A stretch of 16,732 nt of DNA from Candidatus Subteraquimicrobium carltonvillense (GTDB taxonomy: Bacteria > Actinomycetota > Aquicultoria > Subteraquimicrobiales > Subteraquimicrobiaceae), in contig DDKQ01000042.1 of NCBI GenBank assembly GCA_002339355.1, positions 17,041 through 33,772 of the forward strand, read 5' to 3'. Position 1 is the stretch's first letter; each line of letters opens with the position of its first letter. Positions 1 to 6,970 of the stretch are shown here, in pieces. The notes beneath the pieces are model-generated. The model had not been told where the DNA came from, searched no databases, and was given only the letters and a program-made list of their open reading frames with translations. The translations under genes were made by a program, and so were the position numbers.

Positions 1-108
1 GCAACTGCTGAAGTGATCAAGAAAGGCAAGACTGTTACCTACGACTTGGGGGGTATCGCTTCCACCTCTGAGATGGCAGACGCCATCATCCAAAAAATCA
101 CCCCATAG
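1..108 (+). CDS. Isocitrate/isopropylmalate dehydrogenase family protein, C-terminal end (partial)
   Basis: Reading frame 1 is open from the first base to a TAG stop at 106-108 and gives 35 residues. They include a V-T-Y-D-L-G-G motif followed by S-T-S-E-M-A-D-A-I-I. This is the conserved C-terminal signature of the NAD(P)-dependent beta-decarboxylating dehydrogenases: isocitrate dehydrogenase, 3-isopropylmalate dehydrogenase (LeuB) and homoisocitrate dehydrogenase. The TYDLGG wording is commoner in the isocitrate/homoisocitrate-like branch than in typical LeuB, but 35 residues cannot settle the substrate. The catalytic part lies outside the window. It is on the same strand as the distant ilv operon but is separated from it by about 8 kb of mostly opposite-strand genes. 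Confidence 0.8.
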   Translation, partial: ATAEVIKKGKTVTYDLGGIASTSEMADAIIQKITP

Positions 109-110
109 GG

Positions 111-247
111 GGGTCAGACCTCAATATGCTTGTTTACCAGGCATGATAAATCCTTATTCGAGTTTCTATAATCAATTTGGCAGATTTCTGCAAATTTAAA
201 ATAAGTTTTTAACCTCGCAGGTGAAAGGCTATGAGGAGGTCTGACCC
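111..247. mobile_element. Short non-coding element with perfect 12-bp terminal inverted repeats (MITE/REPIN-like)
   Basis: The left end GGGTCAGACCTC (111-122) is the exact reverse complement of GAGGTCTGACCC (236-247). The 113-nt interior has no coding potential. Positions 175-222 contain a module ending in AAGTTTTTAACCTCGCAGGT (203-222) that recurs at 7514-7562. In both copies the module lies 12-13 nt before a terminal palindrome. Such GGGTCAGACC ends resemble those associated with IS200/RAYT-type Y1 transposases (from memory, not searched). I infer a non-autonomous element mobilised in trans. It fills the gap between two convergent genes and, with the TTTT at 248-251, could also act as a terminator. 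Confidence 0.5.
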
Positions 248-291
248 TTTTCATGAAAGTTCTGTAAATTCTAATTTGAGTGGGGTTGTCT

Positions 292-2676
292 TTATTCGAG
301 AACCTTTGTTGCTCTTGCGAGATCGAGCCGATTTACGCGTCTTATGGCTGGTATCTCCGAGAGTAGCATGATACCCAGGATGATCCCCGATACGATGATG
401 TAGCTCCGCGGATAGATGAACGCCTTCATATAGAACATCTCACTCTGGAAGGACTTCATCATCCCGCTGGCGGTTAAAAATCCCAGAAGAATGCCCATGG
501 GAAGGGCCATGATGCCCAAAAGAAGATTTTCCAACGTGATCATGAATGTGAGACGTCTCCTATTTTCTCCCAGGGTTCGCATGGTGGCGATCTCCCGCTC
601 TCTTTCCAGAATGTTTGTTGTTAGAGTGTTGAAGACCACGATGAAGGCCATGGCGAAGGCGAAGAGAAGAATTATTCCCATAAACAAATAGAAGAGACCC
701 ATGAGCTCTTTCCAATCGGCAACGATATTCTTTTTTATGTCCACGCTGCTCACCCCTGGTATCTCAAAGAGATCCTTTCTAATCTTCTCGGCTCTCTCTG
801 GATCTACTCTGAGGTAGATGGCGTTGACTACTTCGGTGGGGGAGTTGACTAGTTTGAGCCCGTCTTTGTAGTGAATAAAGGTCGGTGCGCCCAGGAACTC
901 CTCGCTGGTGGCCTGCAGTGTGAATTTCTTATCACCCCAGGGCGTTTCAACTTTCACTTCATCACACACTTCCAACTCAAGCTTTCGGGCGATGAAGGGG
1001 GTGAGGATGATTCCTCTTTCCTCAAGGGCCTCTTTTGCCTCCCTCTTTTGCATGATCCGAAAGCCGTGGAAGCTCGCCTCTGGTTTCATCGCGATAAGCA
1101 TCGTTTCCGAGCTTTTGCCGTGGTTAGTTATCTTAGTTGGAAGGATGAGCGCCGATTCGACTCTTCTTACACCATCCCAGCCCCCGATCTCTTTGATCCT
1201 TTCCCTAAACAGTGGCTGTGAGAAGGCGGCCATCATGTCCCACCGCTCTATTTTTTCCGCCTGACATTTGAGCATGTAGTCCATCGCGTCAAACATCGAC
1301 CACGTAGCTAGTGTAAGAACTAGGGCAAAGATGATGCCTAGGGCGGTGTATAGGCTCCTTCTTCTGGTTCTGAAGATATTTCTGAAGGGTATCTTCACGG
1401 CGAAGGGTAGGGGAAGCAACTTGCTTAAGATTCTCTCCGGAATTGACACGGAACCTTTCTGGATTCCTAAGCTGGGATCCGTTCGCATGGCGATGGCTGG
1501 CTTCATCTTTGCGGACGCTCTGGCGGGGACTATGGCAGCGATGAGGCAGAAGAAGAAGCTCATGAACGTGGCTTCAAGCATGTATCCAGGGTAGAGCCTG
1601 GTCTTAACCAAGGGGATGCCTAGTTCGGCGGCATAAGCTCTTGTGATCTCTCCCCCGGTCCATTGGCCAAGAATCAGTCCTAGGGTGGTTCCTATTGTGG
1701 CGATGATGATCGAGAAGATGAGGTAGTGGAGGAAGACCTGCCGGTTGGAATAGCTCAGAGCCTTTGCCAATCCGATCTCTCCTCTCTGAGCCTGCACGAG
1801 TCGAGAAAGTGCGATGTAGAGGGAAAGCGAGGCGATGATGAGGATGAGAGCTGGCATCATCCAGCCTATCTCCCTATATCCCTCGAGGTCCATCTCGAGT
1901 GCGGCATTGCTCGGTTGATTCTCCTTCTTCAGCGTCTCAATGAGCCCATGGGGTTCGAGGATCTCCTCCGTACCTTCGATGGCTACTCGTGGGTCGGTGC
2001 CTTTCTTCACCAAGACGCAGACTTCATTGATGGAGTCTGAGGTGCCAAGGAGTTCTTCTATTTCATTCTGGGGGACGAAGAGCACGGCGAATCGGCAAGC
2101 TGAGGGCACGATATCCTCCTTGCTCCGGCTGGGGATGAGATACTCTGGACTCGCTGCTACACCTATGATCTTAAGCCCCCGTTTTTTCCCTTTTATGATG
2201 GGTTGCAGATAATCACCGGGTTTCTTTTCGTGGTATTCGGCGAAATGCTTCTCCACCAGGCAGACATCCCTCTCGCCGGGCTTGAAGTAGCGCCCTTTTT
2301 CGATGAGGACATCGTTTACCCTCGGGTGTCGGTCGACGGGCATGCCGATGAGACGAGTGGTTGCCTGATTCTTCTCGCTGATATAAAGGCCGGTGTCCAT
2401 GACCAGCCTGCCCTCCGCGACTTCGACTTCGCCCAAATCTCTCACCTTTTGAACCACCTGCGATGGAGCCATCTGGACTTTCGCTGTGAAGTCGGCGAAG
2501 TGGAGCCTCTCGTAGACGTGGTTGTAGGAGGAGAAGAGATTTTGATAGGCACTTATCGCGGCGATGAAGCTCATTGTCCCCAGCACAACTATGAAGATTA
2601 GAGCGATGAATTGGGCTTTGAGGGCTTTGATGTCCCTCCAGTTTTTGAGGAAGAGCTTTGGCACCACTCTCACCAC
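292..2676 (-). CDS. FtsX-family ABC transporter permease (MacB/LolC-like, two FtsX domains)
   Basis: This 794-residue membrane protein is the permease half of a type VII (MacB/LolCDE-class) ABC system. TM1 is near residues 20-44, followed by a large extracytoplasmic domain (about 45-270). Three helices follow at about 272-293, 316-338 and 366-386. A second half starts with a helix at 443-463, then another soluble domain, then three C-terminal helices from about 655. The cytoplasmic E-R-E-R-E-I-A-T-M-R-T-L-G loop after the first of these is the FtsX-type coupling segment. The length and duplicated layout fit Gram-positive predicted efflux permeases rather than the ~650-residue MacB fusion. The GTG start at 2676 overlaps the end of the upstream ATPase by 7 nt, so the two are translationally coupled. 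The exported substrate is unknown; lipid, peptide or antibiotic are all possible. Confidence 0.88.
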   Translation of the reverse strand: MVRVVPKLFLKNWRDIKALKAQFIALIFIVVLGTMSFIAAISAYQNLFSSYNHVYERLHFADFTAKVQMAPSQVVQKVRDLGEVEVAEGRLVMDTGLYISEKNQATTRLIGMPVDRHPRVNDVLIEKGRYFKPGERDVCLVEKHFAEYHEKKPGDYLQPIIKGKKRGLKIIGVAASPEYLIPSRSKEDIVPSACRFAVLFVPQNEIEELLGTSDSINEVCVLVKKGTDPRVAIEGTEEILEPHGLIETLKKENQPSNAALEMDLEGYREIGWMMPALILIIASLSLYIALSRLVQAQRGEIGLAKALSYSNRQVFLHYLIFSIIIATIGTTLGLILGQWTGGEITRAYAAELGIPLVKTRLYPGYMLEATFMSFFFCLIAAIVPARASAKMKPAIAMRTDPSLGIQKGSVSIPERILSKLLPLPFAVKIPFRNIFRTRRRSLYTALGIIFALVLTLATWSMFDAMDYMLKCQAEKIERWDMMAAFSQPLFRERIKEIGGWDGVRRVESALILPTKITNHGKSSETMLIAMKPEASFHGFRIMQKREAKEALEERGIILTPFIARKLELEVCDEVKVETPWGDKKFTLQATSEEFLGAPTFIHYKDGLKLVNSPTEVVNAIYLRVDPERAEKIRKDLFEIPGVSSVDIKKNIVADWKELMGLFYLFMGIILLFAFAMAFIVVFNTLTTNILEREREIATMRTLGENRRRLTFMITLENLLLGIMALPMGILLGFLTASGMMKSFQSEMFYMKAFIYPRSYIIVSGIILGIMLLSEIPAIRRVNRLDLARATKVLE

Positions 2677-3394
2677 TCTATTTCTTCGGGGTCGAGGGGC
2701 ACTTCGTTTCTTTCTTCTTTTACTATTTTCCCATCGTGAAGGTGGAGGACTCTGCCAGCGATTTTTCCAATGACAGCGTTGTGGGAGACTAGGATGAAGG
2801 TCTTTCCCTCATTGCGGTTGAGTTCTCTCATCACTTTCAGGATCGTCTTGCCCGTTCTGAAATCAAGTTCGCCGGTGGGCTCATCGCAGAGCATGAGGGG
2901 CGGGTTTTTTGCCAGTGCCCTTGCGATGGCCACCCTCTGCTGCTCTCCCCCGGAGAGCTGATAGGGAAAGTGGTCCAGCCTCTCCTTCAAGCCCACCATG
3001 GCCAGCAGTTCCCTAGCATCTCTTCCTGGTTTGGCTCCATCTCGGGTGGCAAGCTCCAGCGCGAACTCAACATTCTCCCTGGCGGTGAGGGTGGGAATGA
3101 GATTTAAGAATTGGAAAATGAATCCGATTTTCTCTCGCCTGAAGCGGGTAAGCTTCTCCTCTTCAAAACCTGAGATGTCTACTCCATCGACGATGATCTT
3201 CCCTTCGGTTGGCGAATCTATGCCACCTATGAGGTTCAGCAGGGTGGTCTTTCCAGAACCACTGGGTCCAAGGACCACGATGAACTCGCTTCTCTCCACA
3301 TCGACATCAAGCCTCTTAGGGCCTCTATCCTTACTTCGCCCATGCGATAAATCTTATGAACATTTTCGAGACAGACAATCGTTTCCCGTTTCAT
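2670..3394 (-). CDS. ABC transporter ATPase, LolD/MacB type, with an apparent 1-nt frameshift near the N-terminus
   Basis: The uninterrupted frame starts only at a GTG at 3299 and gives 209 residues. These hold Walker A G-P-S-G-S-G-K-T-T (11-19), Q-loop Gln63, signature L-S-G-G-E-Q-Q-R (115-122), Walker B with Asp139-Glu140, and H-loop His173. LolD-family proteins normally carry about 30 more N-terminal residues with the A-loop tyrosine. Those residues are present in another frame: from the ATG at 3394 one reads M-K-R-E-T-I-V-C-L-E-N-V, then I-Y-R-M-G-E-V and E-A-L-R-G-L. The frame is lost at about 3303-3312. Inserting one base there restores L-D-V-D-V-E-R-S-E-F. The 725-nt span from 3394 to 2670 is one base short of a whole number of codons. 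It either lost a base recently or contains a sequencing/assembly error. It energises the FtsX permease it overlaps. Confidence 0.85.
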
Positions 3395-3412
3395 AACTCA
3401 TTTGCCAGCAGA

Positions 3413-4510
3413 TTAATCAAACCCAATGCCTCTTCTGAAGGCTATGGTTCCCATGAGGAATGAGAGAACCGCCCAGCCTAAGACGATGAGAAATTCTGTG
3501 GAAACCATGTTAAATTCGGCGCCGGTGGTGATGATGCGTCTCGAGGCTTCAAGGGCGTAGTAGAAGGGGAATGTTTTAGCGAAGTTCATCATAATGGGGT
3601 GAAGGTTCTCTATGGGAAACCAGGCACCTGAGAGCATGGCCATGGGGACCAGAAATATCCAGCAGACGGGTTCAGCCTGGGCTTCGCTCTTGGCAAAAGC
3701 TCCAATTGTCATGGCGAAACCGATGCAACAGACTCCGATTAGGAAAAAGAAAATGAAGGCCAGAGCAAGATTTCCATAGACCTTCAATCCCATGAGGAAG
3801 GCCACGACTAGGTAAATTATCACCAGAATTACGGTTACCAGGATCATAGGCAAAGAATAACCCAGGAGAAAGTCTACAGACCTTGTGGGAGTGGTGAAAA
3901 GGCGGGGAAGAAATCCCTTTTCTTTATCGGCAACTATGGTTCGAGCCAGGGTGGGAATAAGAATCATCAGCCCAAAGATTACGATACCTGGAACCAGAAA
4001 ATGGAGGAATTCCGGCTTTGCCTCTGGCTTTATTCCCTGGCGTTTCAGATTCAAAGGATTTTCAGTGCCCATGAATTTGAGAGCCACCCCTTCTACAATG
4101 GCAATGGCTTGCTCTGGCAACCATTGCTTAGTCTCATCATAGGTTACCTTGAGGGAAATTTTCATCTTTCCACCGCGGCGGTTTTCCTCCACCGCTGAGC
4201 CAAATCCCTTTGGGATGAGGAAGAAGCAGAGCAATTCGCCATCTTTTAATTCCTTTAAAGCTTTGGAAGTATCGCGGTGAGAGGAAACTTCGAGGTCTTC
4301 AATTTCATTTAAAACCTTTATAAAGGCACGAGAGGTGGAAGTTTTGTCTTTATCCACCACTCCGATGTGGGACTTGCTCATATGCTCCTCGCTAAAGGCG
4401 AAACCAAAGATGAGCATGAACACCAGAGGCATTCCCAGGAGGAAACCCAAAGCCACGGGATCCCTCCACAATTCCTTGAAGTTTCGCTTGGCAAATTCCC
4501 AGAATCTCAT
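3413..4510 (-). CDS. ABC-2 type transporter permease (DrrB/YhaP-like)
   Basis: A 365-residue ABC-2 permease (ABC2_membrane_3 layout). A cytoplasmic N-terminus (F-K-E-L-W-R-D-P) leads into TM1 (about 20-39). An extracytoplasmic domain of about 130 residues follows (40-168). Five more helices lie at about 170-190, 217-240, 247-270, 282-303 and 338-358. The W-R-D-P motif before TM1 and the L-S-G-A-W-F-P-I motif near 293-300 are typical of exporters of drugs, lipids or polysaccharides. It lies 8 nt downstream of its ATPase partner and 18 nt upstream of the second ATPase, in a four-gene operon. The substrate cannot be told from sequence. Confidence 0.9.
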   Translation of the reverse strand: MRFWEFAKRNFKELWRDPVALGFLLGMPLVFMLIFGFAFSEEHMSKSHIGVVDKDKTSTSRAFIKVLNEIEDLEVSSHRDTSKALKELKDGELLCFFLIPKGFGSAVEENRRGGKMKISLKVTYDETKQWLPEQAIAIVEGVALKFMGTENPLNLKRQGIKPEAKPEFLHFLVPGIVIFGLMILIPTLARTIVADKEKGFLPRLFTTPTRSVDFLLGYSLPMILVTVILVIIYLVVAFLMGLKVYGNLALAFIFFFLIGVCCIGFAMTIGAFAKSEAQAEPVCWIFLVPMAMLSGAWFPIENLHPIMMNFAKTFPFYYALEASRRIITTGAEFNMVSTEFLIVLGWAVLSFLMGTIAFRRGIGFD

Positions 4511-4518
4511 CTTATCAC

Positions 4519-5448
4519 CTAATCTCTCAATCTCTTTCCAGTGATGCGCAGGAATACGTCTTCAAGAGTGGGTTCCTCTCGAGCTGCTGAGTAAACGGAG
4601 ACATTTCGAGAATAAAGGAAATCCACAACCTCCTTGAGATCAAGATCGTCCCGAACTATCTTCAGTTCCTCGGCTGTCTCATTGACGGTCTCATACTCCG
4701 CTTTGAGTTCTTCCAAGATATCTTTGCGTAAACCCTTTGTTGAAACCCTCAATACCCCCGTGTCTGCAAATTTTTTCTTCAGCTCATTGGGAGTCCCTAG
4801 TGCCACGATCTTGCCGCTGTCGATGATCGCCACCATGTCGGAGAGGAAGTCTGCCTCTTCCATATAGTGGGTGGTGAGAAGGATGGTCTTTTTGCCTTTG
4901 AGACTTTCGATGTATTCCCATATCGCTCTTCGAGATTGAGGGTCAAGTCCCAGGGTGGGCTCATCCAGGAAGAGAATCTGTGGATCGTGGATGAGAGCGA
5001 GGATGAGGTTGAGTCTCCTTTTCATTCCTCCAGAGAATTTCCTCACTTGATCCTTAGCTCTGTCCAAAAGACCGACTCTTTCCAGAAGCTCCTCGGAGCG
5101 CTCCCTTATCTCCTTTGAGCTCATTCCGTATATCTTTCCAAAAAGGCTCAAGTTCTCCCAGGAGTTCAGTCTTTCCGAGAGCACCGTTTCCTGTGGAGAG
5201 ACGCCGATATGACCTTTTACCTTTCCCGGCTCGTTGAGGACATCATACCCTGCAACCCTTGCTGTTCCCTTTGTTGGCTTGAGGAGGCAGCAGAGCATAT
5301 TTATCGTTGTGGTCTTTCCCGCACCATTGGGTCCCAATAGCGAGAAAAGCTCCCCTTCTCTTATTTTAAGATCAATTCCATCCACTGCCCGAAGTCCGTT
5401 AAATTCCTTGGCTAGTTCGAAGGTCTGCACCGCAAAATCGTCACTCAT
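4519..5448 (-). CDS. ABC-2 type transporter ATP-binding protein (DrrA/NodI/CcmA family)
   Basis: A 309-residue nucleotide-binding protein. It has Walker A G-P-N-G-A-G-K-T-T (39-47), Q-loop Gln86, signature F-S-G-G-M-K-R-R-L (138-146), Walker B I-L-F-L-D-E-P (158-164), D-loop G-L-D-P (167-170) and H-loop His194. The ~90-residue tail ending in E-P-T-L-E-D-V-F-L (292-300) is the hallmark of DrrA-type ATPases that pair with ABC-2 permeases. It is the first gene of the minus-strand operon. The ATG at 5448 follows a modest purine-rich site. A small palindrome (CTTAA-ttc-TTAAG, around 5488-5500) lies upstream and could be an operator, but no regulator gene is nearby. Confidence 0.93.
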   Translation of the reverse strand: MSDDFAVQTFELAKEFNGLRAVDGIDLKIREGELFSLLGPNGAGKTTTINMLCCLLKPTKGTARVAGYDVLNEPGKVKGHIGVSPQETVLSERLNSWENLSLFGKIYGMSSKEIRERSEELLERVGLLDRAKDQVRKFSGGMKRRLNLILALIHDPQILFLDEPTLGLDPQSRRAIWEYIESLKGKKTILLTTHYMEEADFLSDMVAIIDSGKIVALGTPNELKKKFADTGVLRVSTKGLRKDILEELKAEYETVNETAEELKIVRDDLDLKEVVDFLYSRNVSVYSAAREEPTLEDVFLRITGKRLRD

Positions 5449-5845
5449 TTTCCCGTACCTTTCCTATTTTTGCACGAGTGTTACTTAATTCTTAAGGTTA
5501 TCATTTCACTTTCTCTCTGTCATTAATCCTCAGAAGATAAAAAAGTACATGGTTGGTGGAGAATCTTTCTGAAAGAGCCGATTGAGATTATATGCCTCTT
5601 TACTGAGGAGTGCTGAATCCACTGTAAGAAGTAAACTCCCAATTTTGATCGACCGTGAAAAAAGCTTAAAGAAATTGTCAAAAAGTGCTTGAAAAGTTCA
5701 GCGAGAGGTTGTAAACTTTCCCTTTGTTGTCTAAAACCAACTTGAGGTAAGAAGGATGTATTGGAAATCGATTTTGGATTATCAAAAAAGCACAATTCAT
5801 AATTGCTCCATAGCTCCACGAATAGTTAGGTTATTCTTTAAGGTT
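5449..5845. other. Non-coding intergenic stretch between divergent genes
   Basis: No convincing gene is seen. This AT-rich region separates the minus-strand ABC operon from the plus-strand gene at 5981, so both promoters should lie here. A tentative plus-strand promoter is TTGAAA (5689-5694), a 17-nt spacer, then TAAACT (5712-5717). It would start transcription upstream of the attenuator-like element at 5846. A 98-residue minus-strand frame (5523-5819) has no ribosome binding site or recognisable motif, and I treat it as chance. Confidence 0.4.
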
Positions 5846-5942
5846 GTAGCGGGGAGCCAAGTCTTGGTGTTTACATTGCTATTTTGAGCCTTCTTAAGAT
5901 TTAGATTCCAAGCCCGCTACATCCAAGAGTAGCGGGTTTTTT
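5846..5942 (+). promoter_or_regulatory. Riboswitch-like leader with competing stems (unknown class)
   Basis: GTAGCGGG occurs at 5846-5853 and again at 5929-5936. The single complementary strand CCCGCTAC lies between them (5913-5920), close to the second copy. It can therefore pair upstream to close a ~75-nt domain. That pairing is extended by CTTGG (about 5863-5867) with CCAAG (5908-5912). Alternatively it pairs downstream to form the terminator hairpin. This mutually exclusive arrangement is the standard design of transcription attenuators; here the closed domain would turn expression on. I do not recognise the domain as a known riboswitch. It is not a T-box (no GGTGGNACCGCG) and it does not fold as a tRNA. 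The gene it would control starts at 5981. Confidence 0.5.
5913..5942 (+). terminator. Rho-independent terminator / attenuator hairpin
   Basis: CCCGCTAC (5913-5920), an 8-nt loop and GTAGCGGG (5929-5936) form a perfect 8-bp GC-rich stem. Six T residues follow directly (5937-5942). No plus-strand gene precedes it within the intergenic region, so it probably ends a leader transcript upstream of the gene at 5981 rather than an operon. Confidence 0.8.
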
Positions 5943-5980
5943 AATTGGCTAGCTTCTAAGCAAAAAGGAGATGAGGGGAA

Positions 5981-6469
5981 ATGAAGCTCACAGAAGCTTT
6001 AATTAGACTTAATACCTTAACGAGGAAAAGAGATGCTTACAAGTATATTCTTGAAGCCATCGATGAAGATAAAACCGATCGTTGGCTCAGTCGAGAGGTG
6101 CGGAAGCAAGATGAAATTAAACGAGTGGTCTACCCTGGCCTGGATGTAAATGAGCTTAGAAATAATAGAGATGCTTTAGCAGAGAAAGTAGGAGAGCTTG
6201 ATGCGCGCATCCAGCGCACAAACTGGACAACTCAAGTTGATCAAGGTAAAAGAGCCCTTGCTGAGGTTATGATCCAGATCAAGCGGCTAGAGGAGGATTA
6301 TAAAGAGAAGATTGACGAAGTTCGGCGCTACGCGAGAGTCTATGAAGACCAAGTTGAACAAGCTCCTAGAATTAATGAAGCTCTGATTGAAGCATTGAAC
6401 ATCCTTGACGATATCGAAGAATTAAAAGCTGAATTACAGAGAAGGAACTGGGAGGTAGATTTAGTATAA
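5981..6469 (+). CDS. DIP1984-like coiled-coil protein of unknown function
   Basis: A 162-residue, highly charged, almost wholly alpha-helical protein with no signal peptide or membrane segment. The N-terminus M-K-L-T-E-A-L and a central stretch near residues 72-92 (A-R-I-Q-R-T-N, then Q-V-D-Q-G-K-R-A-L) resemble the DIP1984/septicolysin-like family. Those proteins start M-K-L-A-E-A-L and carry an R-I-N-x-T-N block followed by D-x-G. Here the spacing is longer, owing to an inserted N-terminal segment (about 30-65). The rest (95-160) is heptad-rich coiled coil. An AAGGAG site (about 5965) and a GAGGGG stretch precede the ATG. It lies downstream of the attenuator-like leader and directly upstream of the structured region at 6475. 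The family function is not established, and the family assignment is from memory. Confidence 0.7.
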   Translation: MKLTEALIRLNTLTRKRDAYKYILEAIDEDKTDRWLSREVRKQDEIKRVVYPGLDVNELRNNRDALAEKVGELDARIQRTNWTTQVDQGKRALAEVMIQIKRLEEDYKEKIDEVRRYARVYEDQVEQAPRINEALIEALNILDDIEELKAELQRRNWEVDLV

Positions 6470-6474
6470 ATTAA

Positions 6475-6683
6475 ATTGCCGAGCCTAGCTGGCTTAAGTG
6501 TGAAACTACTTCCACCTGCTAAAAGCAAGCCATACCGAGCTTAAGCCTGTGATGTCCTAGACTATCGGTGAGGAAGTAGAACTGGGAGGATCTGATAAAC
6601 CCTACTAGACTCTAATGATTTAGTGCTAAGTGTTCATATCTTAGTTGCTCAAGAGTAATTGCTAATTAGGACGGCTCGGCAAT
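6475..6683 (+). ncRNA. Candidate structured RNA of about 209 nt (unknown; raiA-motif type is one possibility)
   Basis: ATTGCCGAGCC (6475-6485) and GGCTCGGCAAT (6673-6683) form a perfect 11-bp closing stem. Inside are CTACTTCC (6506-6513) with GGAAGTAG (6572-6579), ACCGA (6534-6538) with TCGGT (6565-6569), and GGCTTAAG (6491-6498) with CTTAAGCC (6540-6547). The last crosses the first and would make a pseudoknot. ACTCT/AGAGT and CTAAG/CTTAG hairpins fill the 3' third. No reading frame explains it. It begins 6 nt after the stop at 6469 and a CCAG-TTTT-CTGG mini-hairpin follows at 6684-6695. Size, closing stem and pseudoknot are compatible with large conserved RNAs such as the raiA motif of Firmicutes and Actinobacteria, but I cannot verify a match. 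A MITE is the alternative. Strand is inferred from the upstream gene. Confidence 0.5.
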
Positions 6684-6760
6684 CCAGTTTTCTGGAGGCC
6701 TACCCTGTGTGCTGCTGCCTGTTTTTAAGGTTTCCTTTTGAAGATTTTCAGACAGGTAAT

Positions 6761-6970
6761 TCATCCGGTACTTTCAAGGTTAAATTCCTTCTGGATTTCT
6801 TCTCCAATCTTTTGGGCTAAAATGAGCAAATTTCTTATTTGATCAGAGCTTAGCTGTTCCTTAAAAATATTTTCTAAAGCTTGTTTACAAGCCTTAATTG
6901 ATTTGAAGGCTACTTTTGCTGATAAGACGGCATCCTGCAGGTGAATTTCATCTTTTTCTCGCTGAGCATA
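6761..6970 (-). pseudogene. In-frame continuation of the upstream Cys-cluster protein gene beyond an amber codon
   Basis: Directly after the TAG at 6973-6971 the same frame stays open for 69 sense codons to a TGA at 6763-6761. The text reads Y-A-Q-R-E-K-D-E-I-H-L-Q-D-A, then V-L-S-A-K-V-A-F-K-S-I-K-A, then a charged helical tail. Composition and helical periodicity match the preceding gene. An S-A-K-V-A-x-x-x-I block is what I would expect after the R-A-L segment of related proteins (from memory). It has no start codon or ribosome binding site of its own, so it is best read as the severed or read-through C-terminal part of one ~217-codon gene. Confidence 0.6.

Noticed and set aside
871..2601. 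Several plus-strand open frames across 871-2601
   Set aside because: They are antisense shadows of the FtsX-type permease, whose reading is supported by domain content and operon overlap.
5523..5819. 98-codon minus-strand open frame
   Set aside because: No ribosome binding site, no recognisable motif, and it lies in the AT-rich region where divergent promoters are expected.
5846..5920. 75-nt, tRNA-sized domain closed by an acceptor-like stem
   Set aside because: No D-arm, anticodon-arm or T-arm (no TTCRANNC loop with a 5-bp stem) can be drawn on either strand; the pairing is better explained by the attenuator model.
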